DNA of 64,000 bases from Neoceratodus forsteri (GCA_016271365.2 CM028131.1:285763001-285827000), one strand, 5' to 3'. Positions 11,391-23,050 are shown, counted from the first letter of the stretch. Program-made: numbers and translations. The notes: generated by a model from the sequence alone, not told the origin.

Positions 11391-12356
11391 GCTGGTATGG
11401 GCTGACCGATGCATGATGCTGCTGTAGAGAGAGAGTAAAGAAGTAATGGAGCATGTCTAAAACAGTAAAAGAAATAGTAGACAAAATGGTAGGTATAGTA
11501 GAATTAGTGGAAAGGATGGGCAACATATAACAACAAGGGTATAGACAGATGTTAGAGTACAGAGGGTAGAAGCTCTGGAATGTATTGTGGGGAGAAAGTT
11601 GCAAATAACATGCGGAGGTCAGATACGTAATTGAGAAACATGCTTTTAGAGTTGCATTTCCAAATTGGCTTTCCATTGCTGGGGAAGGCTTCGTTTCCTC
11701 ATGTTTCAGGTCACCTGGCTGAGGAAATGTAGAGTAGATGACCATGGGACATAAAGTTGGTATTTCTAGCTTGAATTGTTTTCATAAATATAAGGAAAAG
11801 CAGATGAAGCAGGGCCCCACAGGAATAATTGCTCCTGCGCATCCAGCTATACGTGAGGCAGAGAGGGGACAGTGCTGGAAGGTGATTGCACGTTCCTGGT
11901 GGCTATCATGGGTGCAAATCATTGAAATAAATTGAAGGCATTCCCTTGGCAGTTAGCAGCCTATACTTCCCCCGCAGAGAAAGCAGAGTGTTGCAATTGC
12001 ACGAGGATGCTAAGAAGTAGAAAAGCAGATGCAAACTGTAGGAAAACCACATACTAGTGTGTGACCCTCTAAGAGTTATTTAACCCCCTAGTTTACAGGT
12101 ACAACCAACCAGTTTAATGCATCCATTAAATTAGTGCTCATATGACTATCCATTTATGTCATGTTGGCACCTGCATTTGCAGTATCAGGTAGTTTAAAAA
12201 CAATATCATTGGCACAGGTTAAAGTCTGAGGGATTTCTATGCTTGGGGAGATGATGGAAGCAATGCGATAAATGTGGTTAGGAGATGAATTGAAAAATAC
12301 TTACAGGCAGCCGTTGGCACTTGAGGGGAGAGTCCTAATGTGGTTGAGAGGTATAC

Positions 12357-12360
<4 letters not shown>

Positions 12361-12389
<29 letters not shown>
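12361..12389. repeat. (AG)n microsatellite
   Basis: Perfect AG dinucleotide run. It lies at the position where X copy 2 has a CT run (45.31 kb), so it is an intrinsic part of X rather than chance. Confidence 0.9.
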
Positions 12390-12391
<2 letters not shown>

Positions 12392-12977
12392 GGGAGGTAG
12401 AAGGAACGAATCCTGGCTGGCAGGAAGTCCATTGCACCATTGTGTTGTGAAGCATGGGGCAATGAGGCCATGTAAGCGCGAGGAAGCGCATGTAACAGCT
12501 ATGTGCAGGAACACAGAGAAGAAAAGCTGAGAAGCAGGGGAGATGTCGATACGAACGCCAACATGGACTGAGGCTGGTGCCGGAAGGGGGAGTAGTGCTA
12601 GAGGTAGCGCACGGGACAGGGGAAGGAGGAGATGCTGCAAGCAGTAAGCACATAAAGAAAGTCCAAAAGAAACAGGACAAAAGAGAAGAGAGAGACCCCG
12701 GGACGAGGTACGAGCAAGGGGAAGTGGGTAGGTGAAGAGGCCGAGGGGACGAAGACAAAAGGAGGGGAAGCACAAACGCCAGATGCAGGAAGGGAGAGGG
12801 AAGGGGGGAGGGGAAACAAACCAGAGCAGCAGTGAGAATGAAGGAGCAGCCGCACAAGCCACGCAGGAGCCCAGGGAAAAAACACTCCCTAAGCAAGGGA
12901 GGTGCGTTAGAGGAGGGCTTAAATAGAGGTTGTGGGAGGAGCTATTCCCCACATTGAACCTCGGTCAAACCCTCCCA

Positions 12978-13991
12978 TATCGGGTACCCAGGGACAGATT
13001 TGGGGGCATCATATGAACTGGGAACTGGTCCCAGTTGAGGTTTGTTCACTGGTAAAGATCTGCAGCAGTTAGCTAACTAGAGGGTTGGTGCTGCAAGTAC
13101 CAAAATATGTTCTGAATTTAAAGGAGATATGATTGTTCTGAAAAATGCTAATCTCCAAATGCCAATTGATAAATGAAAAATCTTTGCATGACCTCTACTC
13201 CACTCTCCCTTTCCTAACCCTCCCCATGTAAATAAGTGGTGTTAGCTGTTTTGGAGAATTCCGACTCATAAGCATATTTTTAGTGAGCATATCATTAGTG
13301 CAAATCAAAGTGTTACATTGTTTTTTTTTTTTGTGTATGTTAATCCATGGGTTGGGGTGACTGTATGGGGAGGTGGGTTGATGCAGCATCCCAGGGGGTT
13401 GTATTGTTAAATATCTGACCCACTAAAAATGTACTCTGGGGAAAGGCACGGCACTGGTTTATTTTTTAACTTGGGAAAGAACCCCCTGTAACAGCAAAAT
13501 GGGAACCCAGGCCCCAGGCCTTGTACTAGCCGGCATGACATGGGTAGTAGCCCTCTAAGTCACGGTGCCAGGGCTACAATCGAATATACCGTACCTATGG
13601 TACACTGGGTCATACCTGAAAAAGGTGCTTTTGGCACCAGTGTAATTTACTGGTTATCAGACTAAACTAATTTAAGCTAAGGCTAGTGCAGAGCAATTAG
13701 GCTGAGTGGGCAAACTGGATGGGCCTATGGGCTTTTTTGTGCCAACATTATCAATGTATCTATGCTATCTAGCCAGGGTATTTTGCCTTCATAGAAAACA
13801 ATGGAGGCATTCACACCCGAGTTCACTATAAGAATTAAGTTAAGTGCATGATTCATTATAGTATTAGAGAGGTTTACTAAGGGGGGCACTACATGTTTTC
13901 TTTCACTACTGAGTGATTCCTTATGCACTATGTACTGATCAACTGCTTAGAGTTCCTCAAGAAGCCTTTGTCATAAAAAAAAGTTACTATA
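12978..13991. other. Unassigned stretch with one dispersed repeat
   Basis: No coding sequence. About 13380-13490 resembles 59,425-59,515: both have a GCATCCCAGGG start, GCCCAC or GACCCAC, a CTCTGGG box, then TTTTTTA and GGGA. This marks a dispersed element of unknown family. A poly-T run lies at 13321-13332. Confidence 0.5.
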
Positions 13992-15478
13992 TGTAACCCC
14001 CTTGTTCCCAGGGGTTACTAGAATCCCAGTTAGAACCAGTGGCAGGCAGGGATAGGCAGCTTGTGAAATACCAGGTAAATGGATTTCACAGTGTCACACT
14101 CTGTTGTTCAGTCTCAGCTGAGCTAGAGTGATGATGTAATTAATCGTAGAACTCTCACAGCTCCATAAGCTCTAGGAGGAGGCTGCAAATGCTAGGCAGC
14201 TCCTCAGTTCAGCTCTGACAGAGAGCTACCACTGTGTGTTGGGTAGTTTGTTCTCACTCTAGAAGAAGAACATAGAAGACAGAGAGTGAAGTGGTGGAAA
14301 CCGTTCTAAGTGGGGTTTCATTTGCCCCATCCCAGGAGGGACGGGGGCAATCTTCAGGGTTCAGGGGCAATCCCTTCACCCAGTCTGTCTTGTGAAGCTG
14401 CCTGTGACAACTTCAGAAACTGTGGGTACGTTTGTGTTCAGCCCAGGAGGGGCACCTGCATTCCTTCGTGAATTTTCTCTGACAAAAGGGACCCTGTCAC
14501 CTAGACTGTCTGTTTTTTGAAAGTGTCTGCCTACTATGGAGTCTAGAGAGAGAGACTGTCCAAGTACAGAACATTTAGTCATGTAGTATGTTGTGTGAAA
14601 AACATTTCAAGACGGCATCTGCAAGTTTTCTGTGAGGGTGTTATTAACCAGATGAATGGCCGAGCATAAACTTGGAAGCAAAAGGTGGGAGACCCCCATC
14701 TGGAGTAACCAGTTTACCTCTCCGGGTTCAGTTTGGGCACCAGTACAATTTTCATTCAGTGCATTTGGCCAGTGCCTGGTGAAAATAGTTACCCAGATGT
14801 GGGTTGGATTTTCTGTGAGCCTAGATGTGCTCTTTGGTGGTCGTGTGTGCCACTGGTATTCCTCATAAAATATGGGAAAGTGTCCTAGTACTGGCCGTGT
14901 GTGCCTAGTCAAGAGGAAATGTACCAGTTCTGGCCATGTGTGCCAGTCTCCATTTCAGAACCAGAGAGTTCACTGTGTAATTCAGAACCAGAGAGTTTGC
15001 TGTGTTTGTTCAGTATGCCTATGCTAAGTGGGAATTCAGGAAGTCTGTACCTCAGTAATCTGCATTACCAGTATGTGTAGCCCTGTGGAGGTCCATCTTT
15101 GCTTAGTGATTATTCCTACTTTGTTACGTAAATAAAAGCCACACTCTAGAATCCCAACCTGGTTTGGACAGTACTGTTATTGCTTTCACTGTGCAAGGAT
15201 TTACTTGGGTGCCCCTGTCCAGAAGTGCAAACCTAGCATAACTGTGAGCAAACGTTTTTTTCCCAGGGACCTAGGTTGATGGCATGGTAAATAGTCCCAC
15301 CCGGTGTGTGCCAGGTAGTTGCCACACTTGGTTTGCCTGTCTGTGTATGGCAGGCTCAGAAGAAGATGCACTGTAAACTGTTTGCAGTGACAACCCCCAT
15401 CCCTCTCTTTGGTGCCATGTGGTGAGAGGAGCAGCCCTGCGAGTTAAACAAGGGGGTCCGATGGGGGGTGGTTACACA
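13992..15478 (+). mobile_element. LTR-like element (probable solo LTR), 1.49 kb
   Basis: Begins TGTAACCCCC and ends GGTTACACA, the TG...CA ends expected of an LTR. It is flanked on both sides by TATA (13988-13991 and 15479-15482), a plausible 4-bp target-site duplication. An AATAAA signal sits near 15130, about 350 bp before the end, as in an R-U5 arrangement. No gag, pol or env reading frame lies inside, so a solo LTR is the simplest reading. A four-base A/T duplication is weak evidence alone. The similar termini of the 41,381-43,263 element support the call. Confidence 0.6.
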
Positions 15479-15510
15479 TATAGAAACCAACCACCAAGGA
15501 CACTTTCACC

Positions 15511-15845
15511 CCTGGACTCCAGTGCCTGTAGTAGGAGGTCATGGAGGTATTTGTCCTAGTTGTGGAATCCCTCATGCTCTATCAATGATCATCACATCAG
15601 CCCTCACCAAACCTTCAGTCCCAGCTCCACTCTAGCCCCCAGGACACAACTCCAACCAATCGGAAGCCTACAAGAAAAAGACCTCCAACCAGCCCTGAAG
15701 CAGCAAGCTGTGGACACCAAATGTAAACAACAGTGAGCATGGTTGGTGTTCCTCTTCACTGCTGGACTCCAATGCCTGCGGTAGGGGGTCAACAGGGGCT
15801 TGTCCTGGTTGTGAACTCCCCTCCATCAATCATTGTCGCAGCGGC
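15511..15845. repeat. Two direct copies of an about 85-bp segment
   Basis: Copies at about 15511-15600 and 15761-15842 share CTGGACTCCARTGCCTG, GTAGGRGGTCA and TTGTCCTRGTTGTG, followed by TCAAT-containing ends. The spacer is about 160 bp. No gene is recognised here. Confidence 0.65.
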
Positions 15846-15903
15846 ATCCACAATACCATTTCAAGTTTTCAGGTTGACAGACTGCACTAATGTACTGCAC
15901 CAA

Positions 15904-17168
15904 ACACAGAAACATAGAAACTGACAGCAGATAAGGAACACTTGGCTCAGCTAGTCTGCCCATTTTCCCTACCTATTGTAACATTGCAGACTCTACTTGA
16001 TCTCCGGCTCCCCCCCCCCCTTTCCTTATCTCCAAGGTTCCCTTATGCCTATCCCATGCCTCCTTAAATCCCACTACAGTTTTTGCCCTCACCACCTCTG
16101 CTGGGAGGCTGTTTCAGGCATCCACCACTCTTTCTGTGAAGAAGTACTTCCTTACATCTCCCTTGAGCCTACCACCCTCCAACCTCACAGCATGACCCCC
16201 TTGTTCTTGAGCATCTTTTCCTCTGAAAATGGCATCCCTCTTGAACCTTATTTATACCCATGAGGTATTTTAAAGTCTCTATTATATCTCCCCTCTCCAT
16301 TCTTTCCCTCAGGGTGTACATACTGATGACCTTCAGTCTCTCCTCAGATGGCTTTTGCTGCAGACCCTGCACCATTTTAGTTGCCCTTCTCTGGATTGCT
16401 TCTGTTCTGTCTATGTCCTTCTAGAGAAGAGAAGTGGTCTCGAGAACTGGACAGAGTGCACTAAGTGCGGTCTCACCAGTGATTTATACAGTGGTATCAC
16501 CACTTCCCTCTTCCTCCTGGTAGATACCCCTCCCTCTGCACCCTAGCATTCCACTAGCTCACCCCACTGGTACCTCGCCAGTTGAGCACTACCAGAACAG
16601 CACTGCACTATATGGCACTAGTCTGGTAAGCGCTCACACGGACAGCGAGTAGGGTTTTACAGCGCTAGCTGTAAGCACTACCCTGGTCACTTTCCATGGT
16701 CCTGTGCACAGGACAAGGGCTGCAGGGAACAGGAGGCTGGCTGAGCTGCTTCTGTGGTGTGGAGGGCTGGGGTATGGAGCAGCTTGACCTGTGGCAATGG
16801 AAGCCAGGGCTCTAATCCTGGTCTCTGACTTTTTTGACTTATTAGGACTTATTTTTTTTTCTCCATGGGGCCATGGAAACAGTGTTCCACGGCACCATGA
16901 ATTTTAACTTTCCCTGGGATCCGCTCCCCCCTGGAGTGAGAATCCTAGAGACAGGGGATGCGGGGAACAGGGCCCCCCCACATCTGGGGTACGGGGGGCT
17001 TTGCCCCCCACAAAAAACAAAACGCCACTTTTTTTTCCGCGTGCACCATGACAACGCAATTATTATCGGCACTCTTTGGACCGAGTGCCCTCCTCACTGC
17101 CTGGTCACACAGTTTGGCCAACTTCAGGTCATCAGATATGACTACTCCCGGGTCTATTTCTTGTTTAC
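15904..17168 (-). mobile_element. CR1 number 2, 3' part (continues at 19,861)
   Basis: Minus-strand CR1 3' end. The tail complement (ACAGAAACATAGAAA) starts at 15904. The conserved end region follows (SFCEEVLPYIS complement, i.e. the KYFFTERVVDAW block near 16100). The upper end, near 17168, reads in frame as DPGVVISDDLKLAKLCDQAV, which is the region directly after the HLGHRNPG string. That string is where the CR1 piece at 19,861 breaks off. The two are therefore parts of one CR1 separated by a later CR1. A second, small insertion sits at about 16560-17085. Confidence 0.8.
16560..17085. mobile_element. Small unclassified insertion in CR1 number 2
   Basis: CR1 sequence stops near 16560 and resumes near 17090. 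The approximately 0.5-kb interruption has no coding potential. It ends with a hairpin, GGCACTC/GAGTGCC around eight bases (17068-17089). A CTCAC-like word flanks both sides and may be a target duplication. Family unknown. The terminal stem resembles the stem at one end of element B copy 2 (38.95 kb). Confidence 0.5.
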
Positions 17169-17490
17169 ATAGAAACACAGAAACATAGAATTTGATGGCA
17201 AATAAGGACCACTTGGTCCACCTAGTCTGCCCATTTCCCTACCTGATGGATAAGCTGCAGATTCTAGTTAATCAACAACTTACTTCCTCCTACCCACCAC
17301 TAGAATTGCCTTATGCCTGTCCCATGCATTCTTGAATTCTCCTACTGTTCCTGACTCTACAACCTCCTCAGGAAGGCTGTTCCATGCACCCACAACCCTC
17401 TCTGTGAAAAAATACTTTCTAACATTACCTCTGAGCCGTCCCCCCCTCTATCTTCAAATTGTGCCCCCTTGTTCTTGCACATCTCTTCTT

Positions 17491-18646
17491 CTAGAAGATA
17501 CTACTCTCTTGTACTTTGTTAATTCCCTTGAGATACTTGAAAGTTTCTATCATGTCCCCCCTCTCCCTCCTTTCTTCAAGGGTATACATATTAAGCTGCT
17601 TTAGTCTCTCCTCGTATGTCTTCTGGTGCAGACCCTGCACCATTTTAGTTGCCCTCCTCTGAACAGCTTCTACTCTGTCTATGTCTTTGCGGAGATGGGG
17701 TCTCCAGAATTGCATGCAATACTCCAGATGGGGTCTCACTAACTGTCTGTACAGAGGGATAACAACTTCCTGTTTTCTACTGTTGATGCCTGTCCTTATG
17801 CATCCCAGTATCCCCCCAGCCCTCCTTACTGCCTTCTCACATTGCTTGCCCACCTTTAGGTAATCTGATATAATTACTCCTAGGTCTCTTTCAATTTTTG
17901 TTGTTGTTATTAACTCACCCCCCACTGTGTACTCTTCCCCTGGGTTTTTGTTTCTCAGATGCTTTACCTTGCACTTCTTTGCATTGAATCTGAGCTGCCA
18001 CATATTTGACCATTCCTCCAACCTTGCCAAGTCCCTTTTCATTCTTTCCACCCCACCTTGTGTATCAACCCTGTTGCAGATCTTTGTGTCATCTGCAAAG
18101 AGACATACCTTTCCTTCCAGGTGCTTTCCAATGTCACTTATAAAGACATTAAATAGGACCGGTCCCAGTACCAACCCCTGCGGTACCCTGCTAGTTACCC
18201 TCTTTTTCTTCACTGTGGATTCCATTTACTATTACCCTTTGTGTCCTGTTGTTCAGCCAGTTTTTTATCCAGGCTACCACTTTGGGACCCACTCCAAGGC
18301 TGGCTAACTTGTATATTAATCTCTTGCGTGAGACTGTGTCAAATGCCGTGCTAAAATCTAGGTAGGCCATATCCACAGCCCCTCCCTGGTCTACTACTTT
18401 GGTCACCCAGTCAAAGAAATCTATGAGGTTCATCTGACATGATCTTCCTGCTGTGAAACCATGCTGCCTTGGGTCCTGTGCCCCACTGGCCTCTAGGTAT
18501 TCAACAATTCTTTCCTTTAGAAGTGATTCCATCATTTTCCCTACCACTGAAGTCAAACTAACTGGTCTGTAGTTTCCTACCTCTGTCCTGCTCCCACTTT
18601 TGTGAAGTGGAATCACATTTGCCCTCCTCCAGTCCTCAGGTACCAC
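17491..18646 (-). pseudogene. CR1 number 1 reverse transcriptase
   Basis: Two overlapping frames (18646-18191 and 18225-17491) encode a non-LTR reverse transcriptase, the enzyme that copies CR1 RNA at the nicked target. Visible blocks in order: VPEDWRRANVIPLHKSGSR and NYRPVSLTSVVGK (fingers), AYLDFSTAFDTVS (motif A, catalytic Asp), SRVPQGLVLGPVLFNVFI (motif B), VCLFADDTKICN (motif C, both Asp kept), then the CR1 thumb with LVRPHLEYCMQFW and the ERRERGDMIETFKYL string. One frameshift near 18200 separates motif A from motif B. Upstream pieces at 18710-19181 carry GPDGIHPRIL (pre-palm) and a basic helix. Non-functional but well preserved. Confidence 0.9.
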
Positions 18647-19584
18647 CCCATCCTCCCATGATTTGTTAAAGAAAGTAGTCAGTGGTGTTACTAGTTCTAC
18701 CCTTAGTTTTTATAGAATTCTTGGGTGAATCCCATCAGGCCCCACTGCTTTGTCCACCCTCAGTTTCAAGAGTTCTTTCAAAACCCTTTTTTCTGTGAAT
18801 AGACTGGTATCGACACCCCTATTCGGAGTTTCTCCCTTGTTTGGTTTAGGTATAGCCCCCTCCTCTTCCATTGTGAATACTGAGCAGAAATATTCATTCA
18901 GTATCCCTGCTTTTTCACTGCCACCCACTGCCCTCATTTTCTCCCCTTTATTAAGTCTCTGTATCCCTCCCTTGGTCTTTCTTCACTCCCTAATGTACCT
19001 AAAAAAAGGTTTTATCCCTCTTCTTAACAGAGTTGGCTATCTTTTCCTCAGTTTGTGCCTTTGCTATTCTGACTGCCTTCCCTGCCTCCTTCTGCTTTAA
19101 CTGATAACGTTCTTTGTCCTGCTCCTTCTGTGTTTCCTTATATTTCCTTGCTATCCTTTTCTCCTTAACCATCCCTGCCACCTCTTTTGAGAACCATAGT
19201 GCTTGTTTCCTTCATTTTGTTTTGTTGATTTGCTTCACACAAAAGCTTGTGGCCTCTCGATGGCTGTTTTGATTATTCCCCATTGTTCCTCCACCCTCCT
19301 TCTTGCCCATTTGCTAGTGCTTTTCTGAGGCACTCTCTCATTTTCCCAAAGTCAGCCTTCCTAAGTCCAATACTCTTGTTTTGTGTGGCTTGACTCTGGC
19401 TGTGTTACTGTGAACCACACTGCTTGGCATCACTTGTTCCCAGATGGCTACCCACTTCTAAATCTGAGATCCTTTCTCCTTCCCCATTTGAGAGTACCAG
19501 GTCTAAGATTGCTCCGTCCAGAGTCGGTTCCAACACTAGCTGTCTGAGGCATGCCCCCTGTAGGGCATCAAGAATGACCCTGCT

Positions 19585-19861
19585 CTAGGATGTGCATGCA
19601 GCAAAGGTACTCCAGTTAACATCTGGCATATTCAGGTCCCCCATTAACAATAACTCCCCTTTTTCTGCCATTTTAAGAATGCCTTCTATCATTTTCTTGT
19701 CCATTTCCTCCCCATGAGATGAGGGTCTGTGCAAAACCCCCATGCGGATTGTGATGCCATTTCCTGTCTCCAGGATGACCCATAGTGACTTATCAACTTC
19801 CCTTATATAGAGAGCTACTCCTCCTCCTCTTTGTTTGTTGGTCACCAGTACCACTCCCCCA
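19585..19861 (-). pseudogene. CR1 number 1 apurinic-like endonuclease, C-terminal half
   Basis: Encodes the CR1 endonuclease segment GGGVALYIREVDKSLWV through LLLMGDLNMPDVNW, where GDxNxP is the conserved metal/catalytic loop of APE-type LINE endonucleases. This domain nicks target DNA. The N-terminal half is missing because of 5' truncation. The residues upstream of it in the same open frame belong to the reverse transcriptase of the other CR1. This shows the junction. Confidence 0.85.
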
Positions 19862-19869
19862 TTTTGTAT

Positions 19870-21779
19870 ACCGCCCTGGGTTTCTGTGCCCCAAGTGCAT
19901 GACTTTGCACTTCTTCGCATTGAAACATAGTTGCCATACTCTTGACTATTCCTCAAGCTTTCATAGATCCCTATTCACCCCCCCCCCCGGAGTGTCTACC
20001 ATATTGCAGATCTTAGTGTAATCTGCAAAAAGGCATACCATCCATTCTAGCCTCTCTGCAATGTCACTAATAAAGATATTAAAGAGGACCAGTACTAGTA
20101 CTGATCCTTATGGCACCCCACTGGTCACCCTGTCTTCCTCGGAGAGAACTCCATATACCACCGGCTGCCTATTCCCCAACCAATTTCTTGCCCAGTTTAC
20201 TATCTTTGGACTCACTCCCAAGCTGCCCAGCTTGTTCACGAGTCTCCTGTGTGGAATGGTGTTGAAGGCCTTACTGAAATCTAGGTAGGCCATGTCCACC
20301 ACTCCACCCTGATCTAATTCCCTGGTCACCCAGTCAAAGAAGTCTATTTGTTTGACATGACCTCCATGCTGTGATTCCATGTAGCTTGGATCTTGTAAGC
20401 CACTGGATTCAGGACATCACACAATCCTTTCCTTCAGTAGTGATTCCAGTAATTTCTCCACTACTGAAGTCAGGCTTACTGGCCTGTAATTGCCAGCCTC
20501 CTCCCTGCTCCTACTTTTGTGAAGCAGGACTACGTCTGCCCTCTTCCAGTCCTCCAAGACCACTCTAGTGAGTGGTTGAATAGGACTGTCAGAGGTGCAG
20601 CCAGCACCTCTCTGAGCTTCCTCAATATCCTTGGGTGTAACCTGTCAGGCTTCATTGCCTTGTCCACTTTCAGATTTGCTAGTGTCTTCAGGACTCACTC
20701 TTCTGTAAATGGACTAGTGTCCACCGCCCTTCGTTCGATGCCCCTGACACTTATCTGTGGTCTCTCCCCTTCCCTCTGTGAACACTGAACAAAAAATATT
20801 ACTTCAGAATGTCTGCTTTTTCCTTGTCCCCTTCCAGATACTGTCCCCCTTTCCTCCTTAGTCTTACAATCCCTCCCCTGGCCTCTCTCCTTTCACTTAC
20901 ATACCTGAAAAATGTCTTGTCCCCTTTCTTTACTGCCTGAGCTATTTTCTCATGTTTGCACCTTTGCACTTCTGATTGCTTTCCTTGCCTCCCTCTGCTT
21001 CTCCTGATACATCTCCTTTTCCTCCTCCCTCTGTGTCTCCTTATACCTTTTGAATACTAACATTTTTGCCCTTAATTTCCCAGTCACCTCTTTTGAGAAC
21101 CATAGTGATCTCTTTTTCCTCTTGCTTTTGCTTACTTGCCTGATGCAGAGGTTTGTTGACCTCACTATCCCCACTTTTAGTTTTGCCTACTGTTCCTCCA
21201 TTCCATCCAAATCCTCTCCCCCTGCCAGGGCATCCCTGAGGCATTTCTCCATCTTTGCAAAATCAGCCATCCTGAAGTCCAGGACCCTCACTTTTCTGTG
21301 GTTTACTTCTACCACCGTCCTTATATTGAACCACACTGTACAGCGATCACTGGTCTCCAAGTGGCCACCCACTGCGATGTCTTCAACACTGTCCCTAGTA
21401 GTGAGTACAGGGTCCAAGATTGCTCCTCGCAAGTGGGTTCCTTTACTAGCTGCCTGAGAAACACCCCCTGTAGGGATTCCAGGATGTCCCTGCTCTTAGC
21501 TGAAGCTGCAGCTGGGATGCTCCAATCTATATCCGGCAGATTGAAGTTCCCCACCAGCAGCACCTCCCCTTATTTGCCATCTTTTGGATTGCTTCCACCA
21601 GATCCTTGTCCATCCCCCCCATGCCCATGCTGGATTTCATGCCCATGTGAATAGCAGCTCCATTCCCTGTCTCTAGGGTGACCCACAGTACCTTCGGCTC
21701 CTCCCTGTGTTCCCTGCACATCTGTGGCTTTAATGTTATCCCTCACATAAAGATCCACTCCTCCCCCTTTCTTACCCAC
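19870..21779 (-). pseudogene. CR1 number 2 ORF2: endonuclease and reverse transcriptase
   Basis: In broken frames, reading down from 21.78 kb: an endonuclease part with MGKKGGGVDLYVRDNIKA, then LLVGNFNLPDIDW (the GDFNxPxIDW metal loop with Asp changed to Asn). Next comes a basic linker (about 21174-20950), then reverse transcriptase with VDMAYLDFSKAFNTIPHR (motif A, 20290 region). The string LGHRNPG at about 19890 is the last piece before the junction. Motif C is decayed in the 19.98-20.1 kb segment. Many stops are present and the element is inactive. Confidence 0.85.
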
Positions 21780-22149
21780 CCAGTTTAACCTGCATAAGGT
21801 ATAGCCTGGTATGGCTATGCCTCAGTTATGGTTCCCATTGCACCATGACTCCATAATGGTGACAATATCCAGTTCGCCTCAGTCATAATGGCCACTGCAT
21901 CTGGTATTTTATTTGCCAGACTTGAGCATTTGCGCACATGGCCTTCCAAGTTCTGCTACCACCCTCCTTGTCAGCCTTTTTCCTTTTGACTTCTCTCCAT
22001 ACCCCTTCTGCCCTCATTCCCATCTCTCTTCATTTCCACTATTTTGTTTTTCTTATCAGGTACCTTTGAGGATTTGTCTCCCTTCAAGTTTTCCCAACTA
22101 ACTGCTTCAGCTTGTGGGGGGGGGGGCAGTTTATGTCTCTCTGCTTCCT

Positions 22150-23050
22150 ACTGCCACCCCCTTGGCTGGTTTAAATGCTTGCCAATATAACATTTAAACT
22201 GTTCACTGAGGACCTGGGTACCCCTCCTGGATGGATGCAGGCCATCTCGTCTGTAAAGGCCTTTATCCCTCCAGGTGAGACCCCAGTCCTCAATGTAGCC
22301 AAATTTTTCCCCTCTGTACCACTCCTTCGACTACTGGTTGAAGTTTCTGGTACAGAATATGCTATCCTCCCCCTGTCATAGACAGGTAGTACCTCAAAAA
22401 AAGTCACTGGGCAAGCTACCTATGACTCTTTCCCAACTCCCTGAACTCCTCCTGCACTATCCTAACCTCCTCCCTAGCCAGGTCATTAGTCCCCAGGGGG
22501 ACAATGCCATCCAGCTCTCCCTCCTATCCTGCTGCCCTAGCGAGCCTCAGGATCTACTTTCCACCCCTCAGAGCCATGGTGCTGGGTAGGCACCTAATCT
22601 CTCTCTCCCTCTCCCTCTCCCTTCCCATCCCATCCCCAAATCTTTCCCCCTTACAATGGAGTCCCCCACCAGGAGTTGCTCCCTCCTCCTTTGGGAGTCC
22701 TCTGTCACCCTCTCTGAGGAGTTCACCATGGAGGTCCCCAGCATCCTCCCTGGTAACTGCTACAGTTGCCTCCAAGGGACAGCTCTGCTATGCCAGGATG
22801 ATGTATGAATTGCGTAGTGGTACTGGAGGGGGGATGTGCCTCTGACCTACCACTCTCACCTTTCCCAAGCCCACCGTAGTACAGCTGCTCCTCCTTCTCC
22901 TCCTTGACACACTTTAAAGCAGCAGTGGTGGATTTGGAGGTCCCTGGGTGGGGGTGGAGGCCCCCCCAAGTCCTGGTCAGCTCTGCCTGGAGTCTAGCAA
23001 CTTCCTCCTTCAGCCCAGAGAGGTGCACATAGATGGGGCAGCAATGCAGT
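22150..23050 (-). pseudogene. CR1 number 2 ORF1 with SGNH/GDSL esterase domain
   Basis: CR1-type ORF1 proteins carry an SGNH-hydrolase-like esterase after a coiled-coil region. Here the coiled-coil start is visible as LKEEVARLQAELTRTW (about 23010). A GDSIVRG block, holding the nucleophile serine, lies near 22655-22670. A region corresponding to the GTND block reads with one frameshift (the PPGD/TNDLAREEVR region near 22500). The C-terminal catalytic block YRRDGLHPSRRGTQVLSEQF lies near 22210-22260. The order and spacing match the family. Several stops break the frame, so this is a relic. The role of the esterase in CR1 is not settled. Confidence 0.8.

Larger units (their letters stand above)
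9280..12977 (-). mobile_element. Element X, copy 1 (minus strand), long non-coding retroelement
   Basis: Reads from 12977 downward. Its first bases (TGGGAGGGTTT...GAGGTTCAATG) match the left terminal segment A1 of the copy at 43,729 and the start of the copy at 62,872. A TATTTAAG box follows (12918-12926 complement). A pyrimidine-rich leader, a CT microsatellite (12361-12389) and a tandem array containing GGTAGTCAGGGCGAGCTAAC (10.95-11.4 kb) come next, in the same order as in the 43.7-kb copy. No protein domain is visible. The far end is not defined: the B segment seen in copy 2 is not found here, so this copy is probably truncated or broken near 9.3 kb or below. Confidence 0.65.
17169..19861 (-). 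mobile_element. CR1 number 1, 5'-truncated, inserted into CR1 number 2
   Basis: A 2.7-kb CR1 on the minus strand, from the endonuclease domain to the 3' tail (17169, ATAGAAACACAGAAACATAG). It lies inside another CR1 of the same orientation. The upstream end is a plain 5' truncation inside the endonuclease at the RGGGVALYIRE region. Comparison with the CR1 at 60 kb suggests that about 30 bp of the host CR1 were lost at the insertion site. Confidence 0.85.

Noticed and set aside
12237..12952. Long overlapping minus-strand open frames (219 and 205 codons) that look like a gene
   Set aside because: They lie in the pyrimidine-rich leader of X and are low-complexity Leu/Ser/Pro strings around a CT microsatellite. 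Two frames over the same bases are both open, as expected from composition alone.
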